DNA of 64,000 nt from Emmonsiellopsis sp. PD_33. Taxonomy: Eukaryota > Ascomycota > Eurotiomycetes > Onygenales > Ajellomycetaceae. The notes under the pieces were generated by a model, which worked only from the letters and a program-made list of their open reading frames with translations, did no database searches and was not told the origin of the DNA. Of the stretch, positions 23,701-36,786 are shown piece by piece. The translations under genes were made by a program, and so were the position numbers. The first letter of the stretch is position 1. Every line of letters starts with the position of its first letter. The stretch is from contig JANTQF010000045.1 in NCBI GenBank assembly GCA_032988165.1, positions 62,001 through 126,000 of the forward strand. Reading direction: 5' to 3'.

Positions 23701-24415
23701 TTGGTCAACCCATTGACGGTATGTTCACCGAGTCCACGAAAGTCATAGTTTGGAAGTCCCGATATTGAACTTAAACTCGGGTGGTTGGTATGAGTCGGGT
23801 GGGGTGGCCTTGAATTCGGCGGATTTCCAAGGCTCATCATCCCAAGGGTTGCATGATCAACATGGCTGATGGTGTTGGCTCGCGGTCTCATGTTACCACT
23901 ATTACCATTCCCGCTGTTTGCCATGGAATTCTTGCGGACTCGAGTCACTCCGGGTCCGGCGCCGCTGGTACTTTCCCTTCGTGCATTTTTAGGCCGCGAC
24001 GACGGAGCTGCAGTCATGTGAAGCTTCTGCTGGTGTCTCAAAAGTAAATCCCTCCTTGCGAAGCGTCTCGCGCACTCCGGACACTCAAATGGCTTTTCTT
24101 TTGTGTGAGACCGCTCATGACGTTTGAGATGTTCTAGACGAGCAAAGCTTCGATTACAGGTCGTGCAAACATGAGGGCGTGGCTTGTCCGTTTTTGAGGG
24201 TACATCCGGGTTTTGAGGTTGCTGCTTGCGACCGTCGACAGCCGCACTAGGTTTTGATTGTGGTGCTGTGAGAACGGTCATTAGCTATAGATGACACAGG
24301 AAACGACGACCAAACAACTCGTCCACGCCTTACCCGTGGATGTCGGCGCCCCTTCGCTGATAGAAACAAGTCCCTCCTGACCAGTTTGATTTTCGGCGGT
24401 TGTTTGGCCCGCCAT
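20740..24415 (-). CDS. C2H2 zinc-finger transcription factor with fungal TF domain (Adr1/AmdX type)
   Basis: Three exons: 24415-24334, 24265-20888 and 20822-20740, 1,180 residues. The 68-bp first intron (GTAAGG...GCTAATGAC...CACAG) joins MAGQTTAENQTGQEGL...PTST to APQSKPSA. The 65-bp last intron (CAG|GTAAGA...AACTGAC...GATAG) leads to a final exon encoding VTKLMARSLEAQGVRM and 14 more residues. Two classical C2H2 fingers lie at residues 61-81 (C61, C64, H77, H81) and 89-110 (C89, C92, H105, H110), with helices RLEHLKRH and RRDLLLRH typical of the Adr1/AmdX group. A long Asn/Ser/Pro-rich region follows, then a fungal-specific transcription-factor domain from about residue 520 (STIDLQRYIASYIKHFQPH; APALMNSEIRLDLPCDEQLW). 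Related proteins control carbon, amide or acetate use. The nearest upstream 4.6 kb are gene-free, suggesting complex regulation. Confidence 0.88.
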
Positions 24416-27400
24416 CACATCCGACAACATTCTAGCCACGCTAAGATATCAGGACTGCACGTTGCTAGCCACCGTGCCAAGCACGAAGTTGTTACCGAGG
24501 CGTGTAAAATCGGACTGCTGAATAGATCCGAGTTGGCGGGAAGTTGTCCGCAAATGAAATGCAGCAGTAAGATATCAATCTAGAAATATGGGCTACTGGC
24601 TCAGCGCATTAACAGGGATATCTATACTGAGCTATATCGATACCTCAAGGTAAGAATATAGCTGTGGCGTGCAAAGGAAGTTAGCGAGTCCTCAAAATGA
24701 CGTGGAATTGGGGTGGCAGTATGCAGCTTCTTTACATCAATTTCAACCCACGAATGAGCCGGGGCTAACAAGCCAATTTCTTATATCTGAGGGAATTTGA
24801 ATGAGATGGACTTACTAGACTAGCCGGAGTAGTTGAGTACTCGAGGCACGAAGAGGACGGCGGTTCTCAAGGGACGAAACTATGATCCGCCCAACGAACG
24901 AAAACGGGCACCCCCTTTTAGCGGATAATCACTGAAAGCGGTCCCACGAAATCCATGCACTTCCTGATCTCTTCGTTTCAAAGTCTGCGGCCAGGGTTGA
25001 TGTATGAATCGTAGATAATTGGCAGGACGAGGTTGGTGGGAGGTGCGACTTCAGACGAAAGCAGGGAGAAACGGTGACGAGCACGCTAGTCTGCACCACC
25101 AGCGTTCGATATCAAGGTGAACGGTGGATCTCACGGGGAAACAGAGACGCACTGATAAGCTTGTCGTGGTCGTCCGTTCAGCACTGGGATCGCGGCGTGC
25201 TTTCGACTCCCATTGAGGTGCCGCAGCCGCAGACAAGGTAGCAGGCGGGCGGCAATACGGCCAGACCGAAACGGAGCGGATGCAATTGCGCAAGAGCAGG
25301 CATAAAACCCCGAGCGGGCAGAGCGGGCACAGGCGACAATTTGGCCCAACAGCGGTTTCAAAAGTGGCCAGAGGATGGGAGCACCGCGAGGATGTTTGGC
25401 GGAGGGTGAAGCTGGTGCTGGGAGAAGAGAGGTGTGGTTGGTCCAACGTCAGAGGAAGAGTCGAGGTTTGGAACTTGGGGTGCGGCTTATGGGGGTGGCT
25501 CATCCTTACCGTACCGTATGTACGGAGTATGTATCGCTGGTACGGGCCCATACGGTATGGCCTGGTCGCCCTGCTCCACATCCGGTGAGCGACAGCTGGT
25601 ATGTATGTACAGTACATGTACTGCCCGGTACCGTACCAGCGGACTTAGCCCCGTAACGAGGCGGCTGGACCTGGCTGCCCTGGTAATTACCATACGCGCT
25701 GGCCGCTGCATGGTACCGCGCTAGTAACGACCTGCGCCAGGCACGCATGGGCCAGTCCACGGTTGGCCAGCACGAGGAACGAGCCAAGACATGGCCTGAT
25801 ACGCCGTACTGGTTCGGTATGCCCCCGCGTTATGCACTAAAATAACACATCCATACGGTCCATACCCCGGGTCAGATACCCCGTATTGTGTACTGTGTAT
25901 TGTCCCACTCTGCCATACACCAGCTTACAAACCTTCTCCAGACTCTCCAGACCAGATCCATCTGATGTGGGATGCAGCAAAACGTCTCCACAGAGCCATC
26001 CGCACTCTGATTGTGGGAACTGCCCCAATGCCGCAGACAAGACAAGCTGCTGCGAATCCCGCTGGACACCCGCCAACATCGCAGCCACCAGTTTCCACGG
26101 CCACATTCCCACCCTTCGCAGCGCTAGGATGGCTAGCGTTGGTGCGCCGCTAGCACCTGTTCCTGCCCGTTGATAGGGCTTTACTGTCTGTCCAGCGATG
26201 TCGAGCACCCCTGGACGCCTGGACAGGTCGAGCTATGTATCAGCCGCGTCCTTACGTGGTAATTCATGTTCTGGGAAACTATGGAGCAAACTTTCAAGGG
26301 AGCGCAGGGCGGACAAGACACCCAGACATGCGCGCTTGGGCACCTATCACCGCATCTCAATGAGCGCGTTGAGATGTAACTCCGACTGCGAGCAGGATTT
26401 CAAAGCGCCCAGCATACTGAGCACAGCATGCTCGATAACAGCCTTATTATGGCCCACAGGAATTGCGTTGTTGACTTGTAGTATATGGTAACGTACTGTA
26501 TGTACCGTACAGCTGCATACTGCCTTGGTTGGAGCTTCTTGAGCTGAGGACCAGCTCTCCCATACGAAACGCCAGCACAAAGTTCCTTGGGTGCTTCTGA
26601 TATTAATTTGAATGTGAACTAGTTATCCTCCGATTCAACGACGAGAATAATACAATATCACACCTCACCTCGCATTTTCCGCATAACTCGCCAGCCAGAT
26701 GGTTGCTTACCCCAGTTGGCTACTTACCTTAACTCCTCGCTGTCGTGGCTCATGGGCGGCATCCGCAGTGGCAAGCAAGGCGAGGCTGATGATGCGCCAG
26801 GTCCAGGAACATGGCAGTTGAAACAGCATCTTCTCGTCCATCTGCCAACAGCTTTTTTTTTTCCGGCGTTCCAGCGGAAATAAAACACCCTCAAAAGTTA
26901 CACGCACCAAGAAGAGCCTGGTTGTTTCAAGGTTGTTCACAGCAGGTGCATGTTCAGCTGGAAAATTGATGGACGGGACTTGGCCTTGCCAGCAATAGGG
27001 TTTTTCGTAAAAGATACTTGCTCAAGGAACAAGAAAGTCTGGTGCCTGGGTGGCGGGCTGGTGGATGGCGAAAAGAAAGGGCCAGCTCAGCTGTCTACCT
27101 GGGGTAGATTTAGGTACTGTACATACCATGGGCCAATTGATGGCGTCACAAAATGCCTCTGCCCTGAGTGTAGCAAGGAGCAACAAGTAGCTGACGACTA
27201 GATTTCATTTTAATTTTAAAAAAGAGAGTATGGAGCGTCTCAGGGTTATGGGTTTATCAGTTATTACTTCTTGGAACTGGAGATGTAAGTTCAATGGCGT
27301 GGGACATTCCATGAATACATGTGGTCTCTGTGAGGCACGGTAGTCAAATGTTAACACTCAACACAGTGAGCTTCTTGAAAAGCTGCGATTTCACAAACCC

Positions 27401-29067
27401 CTTTTCTGATATGATTTATGAGAAATAATGTATAGAGGATATAGATTTCTATTAACCTCAGCCTTCCAGAAAAACCGTCATGCTCGCCCATCCAAAACTA
27501 AAGCAACATCCAAAAGAATGGAACCCACCTAAATAATAAATAACCAGCTACCTATTCCATCCTCCGTTGCCGTTTACTTCCGCAACCTGAAACGCCACCA
27601 GCATCCAATCTCAGCGCGTAACTATCAGAGAAAGCAAGCTTCTTCAATGTTTCCAGAAAGTCATAAAACGATCCAACGCCACACACCGAACCAACCGAAC
27701 CAACCAAACCAAACCACCCAACAATAGAATTGTCCCCATCACCTCCTTACAAGTTACATGTACGGAGTACAAGTACCCACGAGAAACCCCAGAATATCCA
27801 TCGCCTGCTTGCAGCTCTCGTTGGCCACTTCCTCCACGAAGATCGTCATCTTCTCCATAGAAATCCTCAAGGCTGCTGGGATCATCCTTTTTCTCGCCCA
27901 GACGAAAAGTGGAAGGAGGAGAAAACGGAAAAGGATAATGACCGCGGCAAAACAAGGATTATCACTGGGCTAGGTAACTGTCTAGTAACTCAACCACCCC
28001 ATGTCCATAATGGGAAGAGAAAATCTGGGGAACAGGAACTTTCAACAGTCCCCCTGCCCCTGCAAACTTTCTTGCATATATACAGTATGGGGTTGGTCCC
28101 TTTTGAGTCATTTCTCTAAACGCATTCTTATCAATATGTTTATTCAATCTGCTACTATGTAACTACAACACATCCATACATGGATGGGATTTGGTTAAAC
28201 GCAAGTAGCTATGGGAACCCCTGCCATTCATACGGATTGAGATCACTGTTGCAAAAAGAGGGAATGACAGTGAAAGGCTTGATATTTACTCTGCAGTTGT
28301 TTTTTATTTCTAAATATATTTTATTTCCTTTCCTGTTGGTGCATGCAGCTAAAAACTACTATGTACAGTACAGTACATACATGCACCAAAACACAAAGAC
28401 AGATGGATAGAAGAACAAGTGGAAAACAAAAGGAAAAGAAAAAAAAAAGACCGCCAAAAGTTCCACTAAATAATGAACTAAATAAATAATAATACAACCA
28501 CCTCCCTCCTCCGTCTTCTTCTCTTTCTATTTTCTTTTTTCTTTTTTTACCCCAGTCCTTCTCCAGTTTTTACAAGCAGCCTGCGCGAATCGCAAGGGGA
28601 AGAAAATCACCGAGCCACCAACGAGTCCTGAGTCGTGACACACTCCTTCTAGCGTGGGATTTGGCGTTCTCCGTCCCCGGATTTTGTAGGGTCCGAGCGC
28701 CCCACGCAAAAACTCGGAACCTGGGTTTCAGCTTTGCAGACTGCAGCCCAGTGCCCACTCAGGCCTGATTGACCCCAAAGTTCGCGAAACAACCTAGAAA
28801 CATGCAAAAAAAAAAAAAAAGCTCCTTTGCACCAAGGAGAAAAAAAGTGGTAGGAGAACTCCCGAGTTGCTTTGCGTGGCTGTGTTTTCCTCTTGCTGCT
28901 TGGAGATTCTGCAGTTGTCATGGAGTTCTTTGGCTTGCTGGGTTCCAGTGCATGGGTCATAATCAGCATCTGCATGTGCTCCAATGGGGTCCTTCTAAAA
29001 CTCTGACAACTAACTGTATTTTTTTTCCATGCTAACATATGTGCAAGGTATGGCTGCCAGTTTTTTT
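24416..29067. other. Long gene-free upstream region bordering the transposon island
   Basis: No coding region could be supported in 4.65 kb. The part next to 24416 is the promoter and 5' UTR region of the C2H2 regulator. A cluster of GTAC-, CCGTAC- and TACGG-containing palindromes lies at about 25505-25640. Perfect TACGGAGTA 9-mers occur at 25521-25529 and 27761-27769. A degenerate CCAAACC/CCGAACC tract lies at about 27684-27719, and poly-A runs at 28437-28449 and 28806-28820. CG dinucleotides are present up to about 28876 and then disappear. Confidence 0.5.
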
Positions 29068-29099
29068 TTACATAATCCCCCCCTTATTTTAGCATGTTT
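29068..29099 (+). repeat. Left terminal inverted repeat of the MULE
   Basis: It begins TTACATAATCCCCCC and continues TTATTTTAGCATG. It pairs with the reverse complement of 37349-37382. The differences are a T/C transition and a short indel after the C-run. Confidence 0.75.
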
Positions 29100-29299
29100 T
29101 TTAGTGTTTTGAATGTTTTAGCCTCCTGCCACACATAGCCACCATATTTCAACATGAGAAAAGCATGAAAATCACTAAGTCAAATATAAGGCCACAAAAA
29201 TTATTTGATAACAAGTATTTGATTAATTCCCTCTCTATTCCATATCTATTCTTAATGCCATGCTAAAATATACACTGATTTAACACCTAAAACACCAAA

Positions 29300-31217
29300 T
29301 TATCTTAAAATCACATAGAAAATCACCTCTTCAGCTCTGAATCATAATCTAACCTCTCAACCTATAGCACTTAAGGCCTTATTTAGCAGCTTAGGCATTT
29401 AGATTCTACCACATCTTCTACTTGCTATAGCTTCAGGCATTTAAGAAGGTCATCCACAGTCTTATAATAGATCCCCCCAGTGAGAAGTTTTAAGCTCTCT
29501 ATCCACCTGAAGACCCCAGCTTCATAGGCATTTTCAGATTACTCAGTAGTATAGTCCTTTAGATAGTAGTAGGTATTCATGAGAGAGTCTAAAATCTCTC
29601 ACATGTTAAGCTTCTACCATACTAGAGTGCTAATGATATCATAGATCTCCTCCATCATATAGGTCTTTAAGGTGGATTTATATAGTTTAAAGCTAGAGTC
29701 TTCCTACTACTAGAGCCATTTTTCCCAATGGGACTCATCAATTACCTGCTAAATTTAGTGCTATTTAAATATATGGGCACAGAGTAATATATATTTTTAA
29801 TAGAAAAGATATAAGTACATTAAATTATTCTTTATCTTCTGAACTAGCATATCTTCATCCTTATTAACCTTATCAATTTGCCTAATCATAAGGAGCTGTA
29901 CTAGGTAGAGGAACTTTCATATATAAGAGTATTTAGTAGTAGTAATTACCTTTCACATACAAAAATTATGCCTCTCAATCTCAGTGTTCTCATCTCATAT
30001 TATAGTAGTGTTAAAAACTAGTTGATAGATTTCCTGCAGTGAGAACTTCTTCATCTAGTTCTTATTATTCTATTTGAGCAAGGCATGCCAGGATTCAATA
30101 GTGTTAGTAGTGATAATCTATATAGAAAACATTGAACATTAGTATAGATCTCACCTAGGGGGGGAGAGGGGGTTGATTATGTAATCACCTGCAGCAAGAG
30201 ATATAAATAGGAGCAGGCATAGTTTACCTACTATTTTATCATTTTTAATTACTCTTTTTTTATATAATCTCACATTTTTTTACTCTATGTAGCTTTTATC
30301 ACACAATTAATCAATTCTTCACATTCAGAATAGATTTAACAGGTTTTTAATGTAATAATAAGATAATAGAGTAAGTTCTTATTCTTTAGCTTAGATAGCT
30401 TATAAATTAATGTTCATTCACTATAAATATAATATAAAAGGTGAGAAATCTTCTGTTTATTTGCCTGCAGGCTAGAGAAGGCATTCTATATAGCTTTTTA
30501 CTCTACTAATAGAGAAAGATTAGTATTCATGAAAATAATGGTAAAAACAAGGGAAAATATATGAGATTTACTTATAGAATCATCTATTAACATGTAATGA
30601 AATAATCAGTACCTACTATACTATATTTTTAACTGGCACAGCTCAATCTCCACTATATTATCATCTTCATGGGCAGTAAGTATATGAGTAACTGGTTGCT
30701 AGCATGAATATTCATCTCAAACCATTAAATTATATAGTAGCTACTGTAGAAAGTTGGTATCATGGGTGAAATCCATTAAAGTGAGATGACTGTACTGTGT
30801 AAGAATCTTAATACACTTGAGCTAGGTAAATACTAACCTAGGTGATTCTTAATCTAATTCTACTGTTAGTTATATGATTTTCAGGTATCATCATATAAAT
30901 TTGTATGAGAATGGCAGAAATTCAAATTTAAACACTGAAAACTAACTATTACACTCTTAAATTATATAAATCTTCTTTACAAGCTACTCATTCTTTTAAA
31001 GCCAATTAAATGCTTCTAACCACTATTAGCACCATGTCTCCCCATACTTTACAACTCAATTATCTATATGATGAGCTTTTTAGTGGGTAGTAATATTATA
31101 GACATCTTTGAGATTCAAATAAATATCTTCAGTAGTAGCTAGAAGATCTCTATTACTAGTACATTTAATATTTTAATACATCTAAGTAGGCTTATACCTC
31201 TTAATAACCTTCTAATC
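29300..31217 (-). pseudogene. MULE transposase remnant, catalytic and C-terminal part
   Basis: Read leftward from the insertion point, the decayed frame shows the order of blocks of fungal MULE transposases: a segment like LLYNLMV-DEYSC-QPVTHIL near 30740, then TAHEDDNIVEIELCQLKI, then a DD(S) block (YMLIDDS), then a segment matching the usual SHLLCR-HSERTLNRKL block (here SHLLYYIYSE-TLIYKL), and finally TNTIESWHALLK near 30090, the typical NxxESWH...LK signature. Many codons are now TAG or TGA. The match is by family pattern from memory. No intact frame exists, so the gene is dead. Confidence 0.7.
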
Positions 31218-31471
31218 TGTGAAAGGCTACACCCTTATACTTTATATCTATAGCTCACCTGAACTTTACTTAATCTCTAACTGCTCAATCAGATGCCTCC
31301 AACTGGGCCTTTATATAAATGTTTATTTACTCTGACCTCACATAATTTCCTTCTATTTATATTATATAATCTCATAATTTCTTTTCCTTTTTCCTTCCTT
31401 TCTCTAGTGATTATAATCTTGATTCTAGTATATAGCTCACACAATTTACTTATCAGAGTACATTCATTATA
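31218..31471 (+). repeat. 5' LTR of the chromovirus
   Basis: 254 bp, TGTGAAAGGCTACACCC at the start and ATTATA at the end. It aligns without gaps to 36533-36786. The differences I could see, roughly forty or more, are all transitions. Confidence 0.9.
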
Positions 31472-31699
31472 TTTTATAATTACTCATTTGATCTCTTCTT
31501 AGAGATCCTCATTATATTCACCCTCTAAATGTGATTCACACATATAGTAGATTCTTCTAAATGTGACCCACACATATAGTAAACTCTTCTGAAATTCAAA
31601 ATATAACTCATTCAGCTCAGCTCCACTAAATGATATATCAGTAAAAGGCCTTAAAGCCCTAACAGTTTATATTGATATCTCATGAGATTTTCCTCTGAA

Positions 31700-34600
31700 C
31701 TTTCTGAATCCTCCAAACTTTCTGAATCCTCTGAACTCTCTAAATCTGAACAATCTTTTAAATTCATTATAAATATAAATTCTCTGTGTAAAGATAGTAC
31801 CTCTTCTCAGAGCTTTAATGCTGAATTCCAAAACTTCATCTAATAGCTCATAAATAAAATTAACCTCATTACTGAATAAAATTATACACTCATACTGACT
31901 TCAGCTTCTATCTCAACTCCTACTCACCCAATTACTTCTTTTGAGGACTTCCTGAGATACCTGAAAGAAAGACTCACTACCCTTAAGAAATTTATAGATA
32001 AATAAGTCTCTAAATACTCTACCTGATATCTCAGTGTGAAGGCTAAAATTACTTTAAACAGCTTTACAATTAAATCTCCTGCTGATCAGACCTGATACAT
32101 CTATATCTAACTCTCTAGTACTATCATCACCTGATTTTACTCTTAAATGAAGGCTAATATCAAACTTATTCCTATAACCTCTAATGTCATTTTTAACTAG
32201 CTTAACATTCTTTTCTTCAATTCTTTAGTAGCCCAGAAGGCTCTAACCTGGCTGCACAGTGTTTGCCAGAAAACTAATTTACTCTCTATCTTTCTTCTAA
32301 GATTCAATTAGAAGATCCTGGAAGCTAGTGACCAGCTATAGGATGATACTATCAAGAAGGCCCTACTTAAAAAGGCCATCAAATTTGAACTTCTATAGTA
32401 GACTGTTACCTCTATTAAACCCTCTATATATCTTAAATATTATATAAAGCTCTGCAGCATAGAGAACAACCTATCTGAGATCAAGGCCATTTAGAGCTGA
32501 ATTCATAATAATGCTCCTATCACCTCTGAGAAGGCCTTCCTCAAGACCTCTCTACTAAAGAATCTAAATGTTATAGACTGAATACCTACAGGGCTTACTT
32601 GTGTAAATATATTCTATATCTTAAATATGACTACTACTACTATTATTAACTGTCATGCCTGAGGTATCTACATTAACTGCAACAAACCTAGGTACAGAGC
32701 TACTAACTGCTATGAAACCCATATTCCCCTGAAACTACTCATATAGTTCATAAATATACAAATCAAGCTCAAAGAGGAGGAAGACTTTGAAGATGCCAAG
32801 TCAGACTTGAGAAAAGACTAGCTTCTATATGAAATTACAAGTAGAAGCTTCTAAAGTTAGATAGAAAGACCTTTGAGAAGAAAATAACTATTCTGATGAT
32901 TCTTATATCTACTATAGTTAATTATTCTTTTAATATAAATATTATGATGAATAGTAATTACTATTACTATTTAATAATTTATCCTTGCATAGTTAATCAT
33001 CATAACCTTCTATGTATCTCAATTAACCTCTAAAAGATTGAAGGTGTCAATGATGACATAAGCAGCTTCATATGAAATATAATGAAACTTAATGTTGATG
33101 TTGGCAGATTTCTCTGAGAAAATACTTATATATATAAGATTGAGAATCTCCTATATGACTTTATATTAGGCTTATTATAGCTATCTAAACATCAAGCCCT
33201 TATCAATATTCACAATTGATGTGTTGTATTCCCTGGAGGCATTCATATCTTTAAAAAAGATGTTCATAAGATTACTGATCTTTATTAAATCTTTATTAAT
33301 ACTTATAACCTTCTCTGAAGCTACAATCAGAAATTTAAGTTCTAACCTCCCATTGAAATCTTCACTGCCAGCATGGCTGATATAGAGAAGATCCTCTTGT
33401 AGCTCTTTAAGAAGCTGAAGATTAATCCTACAATAGTCCTTCCTTCATATTATTATAAATTTCTTGATATTTTTAATTATAAGGCTGCTGAGAAGCTCCT
33501 ACTATTCTACAGTATATATAATTATCATATTAAATTTAAGAAGATAGATGATAAAGACTCTCAGCTGCCCTGAAGACTACTATATAATATATTATATAAT
33601 GAATTGTTTATACTCTGCAAGACCCTTAATGACCTTCTGAATAAGAATTTCATCTAAATTAGTAATTTGCCTGCAGGCACACCCATACTCTTCATAAAGA
33701 AGCCAGGTAAAGACCTCTAGTTCTATGTTAACTATTAGAGCCTCAACTGCCTCACCCAAAAAGATCATTACTCACTACTATTAATTAATGAGACTCTCAA
33801 ATAGATCAGTCAAGCTAAGTAATTTATAAAGCTGAATGTCATTTCTATGTTCTATAAGATTTAAATTGCAGAGGAAAATAAATAATTAATTATCTTTCAT
33901 ATAAGATATAATCTATTTGAATGAATAGTCATCCTCTTTAGCCTCATAAACACTCTGAGCATCTTCTAGAAATATATCAACTAGGCCTTATAAGACTATT
34001 TAGATGAATTTACTTCTATCTATCTCAATGACATCCTCATCTTTACTAATAGATTCTACAAGTAGCATTAAGAGTACATCTAAAAAGTTCTCACCTGCCT
34101 CTACAAATACAGTCTCTCAATTAACATTAATAAATCTACCTTTAAAGTCTAAGAGATGACCTACCTCAGCTTCATCATAAAGGCAGGAAAGGGAGTCTGT
34201 ATGGACCTCAAAAAGATTACTACTATTCTTAAATGGAAGGCCTCTATAACTATAAAAGATATGTAAGGCTTTCTAGAATTTGTAAATTTCTACTAATACT
34301 TTATTTAGGATTTTTCTGATATTATTCAACTACTAACTGATCTCACATGTAAAGACCAGTAGTTTCTATAATTTAAGGAGGCAGACAAAGCATTCACACA
34401 CCTTAAATAAATATTTGTCTCTACTCTGATGCTCATTACATTCAACCCTGACTACTTAATGGTGATTAAAATAGACTCTTCTAGTTATATCACAGGCAGT
34501 ACTCTCATACAATGAGATAATAAAGACATCCTATAATCCTGCACATTCATGTCCAAGAAGCTCAGCCCTGCTAAAGCTAACTATAAGATCTATGACAAGG

Positions 34601-36480
34601 AACTTCTTGCTATTATCTAATATCTAGAAGAATGAGACTCTGAACTCTGCAGTGTAAAAGACTTTGAAATTATTATAGATTATAAGAATCTCTAATATTT
34701 CATGATAACCTATAAACTCTCTAAATACTAGATGTACTGAGCTGAATTTCTCAGCTGCTTTCATTTTATAATTTATTACTACTCTAGCATAGAGAACTTC
34801 ATGACTGATACTCTCTCCTAATGTGAATAGAATATACCTTCTGAAGACTTCAATGCTCACTAAGTAAACTATGAATAGAGACTACTAGATTCATAAATTC
34901 TCAAAGAATTCAAAGTAATATCATATAGAGTAATATATACCTCATCTATCATCCTACTAATCATAACTGTCTCATTCCTACTTTAGGGACTCTAGGATAC
35001 TATTACTATCTCTAATGAATGCCTTTAAATAATGATCTAGATTATTTGAGATAAAGCTTGCTATTTTTCATTTAAACTTCAAGCTTATATTAACATCACT
35101 AAATACTCTGTAGACTCTAACTTCTGACTATACTTCTAGGGGAGGTGGTGGGTTCCTAATTCAGAATTATTACACATCTAAATCATATAAGAAACTCATA
35201 ATTCTCTGATAATTGATTATTTAGATTATAAAGTGTTCTACTAAATTTTATTCTAAGATTTCTACTAATCTAATATATCTCAGAGTATCTAACAGTTCAT
35301 CTGAAACTACAACATCTACTAATCTATTATTACCTGGTAGAACTATCATCAAGGTCTGCTTAAATCTCTTCTGATCTCTAAATGTGTCTGGTGCAATATT
35401 ATCATTAATTTTACAGTAAACCTTCTTATGAGTAATAGCTGCAAGAATATTCTTATCATTATTAACTATCTCAGTAAAGATGTTATCCTCAAATCCTGTA
35501 TAAAGATGAATATATCTATAGTAACTAAAGCCTTCCTTCAAAGTTCATTTTATTACTAGTATAGTCTATTCTATACAATTATCTTAGATTATAGGATCTA
35601 GTTCATTAGAGCTGTCTGAAGCTGAATCTGCCAGCTCCTCAAAATCTTTTAATACCTTTTAATTGCCTATTACTCTGAAACTGATAGTAGCACTAAATGT
35701 ATGATTCAGATAATTAAGAACTACCTCTGAAAGTTCTATTTATATACTCAGAATGACTGGAATGAACTCCTCTCACATGCTAAACTTGCAATTAATAGCT
35801 ATAATATTATTAGCACTGATATTAGCCTGTTTTTCCTCTTATATGATTATAATTTTGAAGTTCTTAATCTTACTGAATTACCTGAATCTTTCACTTCATT
35901 CTGTAGTCTGATTCAAATTATGAACATCATCATCTTAAAACTTCAGTAAGCCTATGAATAAGCTAAATCCTTCATGGCTAGTACCTAGTAGGACTAATAG
36001 AACTACATGAATGCCTGCTGAAATCCTATTAAATATTATAAGATAGATGATAAGGTCTAGCTAGATTTCTGAAACATCATAATTAATTGCCTATCTTGCA
36101 CACTTAACTACTAATATATTAAGTATACTGTTATTAAAGTTCTGAGAAATTATAACTACTATCTTGACATACTACCTGAAATCTATAATATATTTCATAT
36201 AAATCTGCTCTGTAAAGCCTCTATCAACTTATTCTTCTTGCAAGAGATCACTAACTGGCATTCACCTAGTATTATTAGGGAAAATAATGAGGTAGAATAT
36301 GAGATTAAAGTCATCCTTAACTACTATTACTATAAATGAGAATTCTAGTATCTAATGAAGTGATTTAAATATAAAGTCTCTTTATGAGAATTAACCTTTA
36401 TTCTGCAAGATACTACTATACTTATCTATTATAAAGAGCTGCATCTACCTAATGAGACTCTATCTGCACTATCTTACATC
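31700..36480 (+). pseudogene. Chromovirus gag-pol, inactivated by many stops
   Basis: Domains can be followed in translation despite stops. A gag-like region runs to about 32700 with Cys residues that may be a decayed zinc knuckle. The protease region near 33150-33260 ends in a block like DFILGL-WLSKHQALI. Reverse transcriptase starts at about 33675 (TPILFIKKPGKDL-FYVNY) and has its active-site box at 34021-34041 as YLNDILI, the expected YxDD motif with the first Asp changed to Asn by a G-to-A transition. RNase H shows YDKELLAI near 34590. Integrase occupies about 35100-36050. The end at about 36290-36420 (VEYEIKVILN...QYLMKW) resembles a chromodomain. The changes are inactivating. Confidence 0.85.
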
Positions 36481-36532
36481 TGATTTTCTGAGCCCTCCTG
36501 CCTGCCCTCTGAATCTGAATAGAGAGAGATAA

Positions 36533-36786
36533 TGTGAAGGGCTATACTCTTATACTCTATATTTATAGCTCACCTGAACTTCACCCAATCTCTGACTGCC
36601 TGATTGGATGCCTCTAATCAGGCTTTTATATGAATATTTATCCACTCTGACCTCATATAATTCCCTTCTATTTATATCACATAATCTTATAATTCCTTTT
36701 CCTTTTTCCTTCCTTTCTCTAGTGATTATAATCTTGATTCTAGTGTATAGCTTGCATGATCCACTTATCAGAGCATGCCTGTTACA
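36533..36786 (+). repeat. 3' LTR of the chromovirus
   Basis: 254 bp, TGTGAAGGGCTATACTC at the start and GTTACA at the end. It is directly preceded by a purine-rich tract and followed by TGATC, the right copy of the target duplication. Confidence 0.9.

Larger units (their letters stand above)
31218..36786 (+). mobile_element. Ty3/gypsy chromovirus with two LTRs, inserted in the MULE
   Basis: The element is 5,569 bp with 254-bp direct LTRs that begin TGTGAA and end ATTATA (left) or GTTACA (right), consistent with an original TG...CA terminus. The flanking pentamers are TAATC (31213-31217) and TGATC (36787-36791), a 5-bp target duplication differing by one transition. A polypurine tract (AGAGAGAGA within 36516-36532) precedes the right LTR. 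Internal sequence encodes, in order on the plus strand, gag, protease, reverse transcriptase, RNase H, integrase and a chromodomain-like end, all full of stops. No primer-binding site could be recognised after the left LTR. Confidence 0.9.

Noticed and set aside
30158..30190. G-rich stretch followed by TTATGTAAT that resembles an internal copy of the MULE terminus
   Set aside because: It falls inside the leftward transposase frame (reads AAGDYIINPLSPPR) and the flanking bases do not match the rest of the inverted repeat.
34624..35541. Leftward open frames in the island
   Set aside because: They are antisense to the decayed RNase H and integrase regions of the chromovirus.
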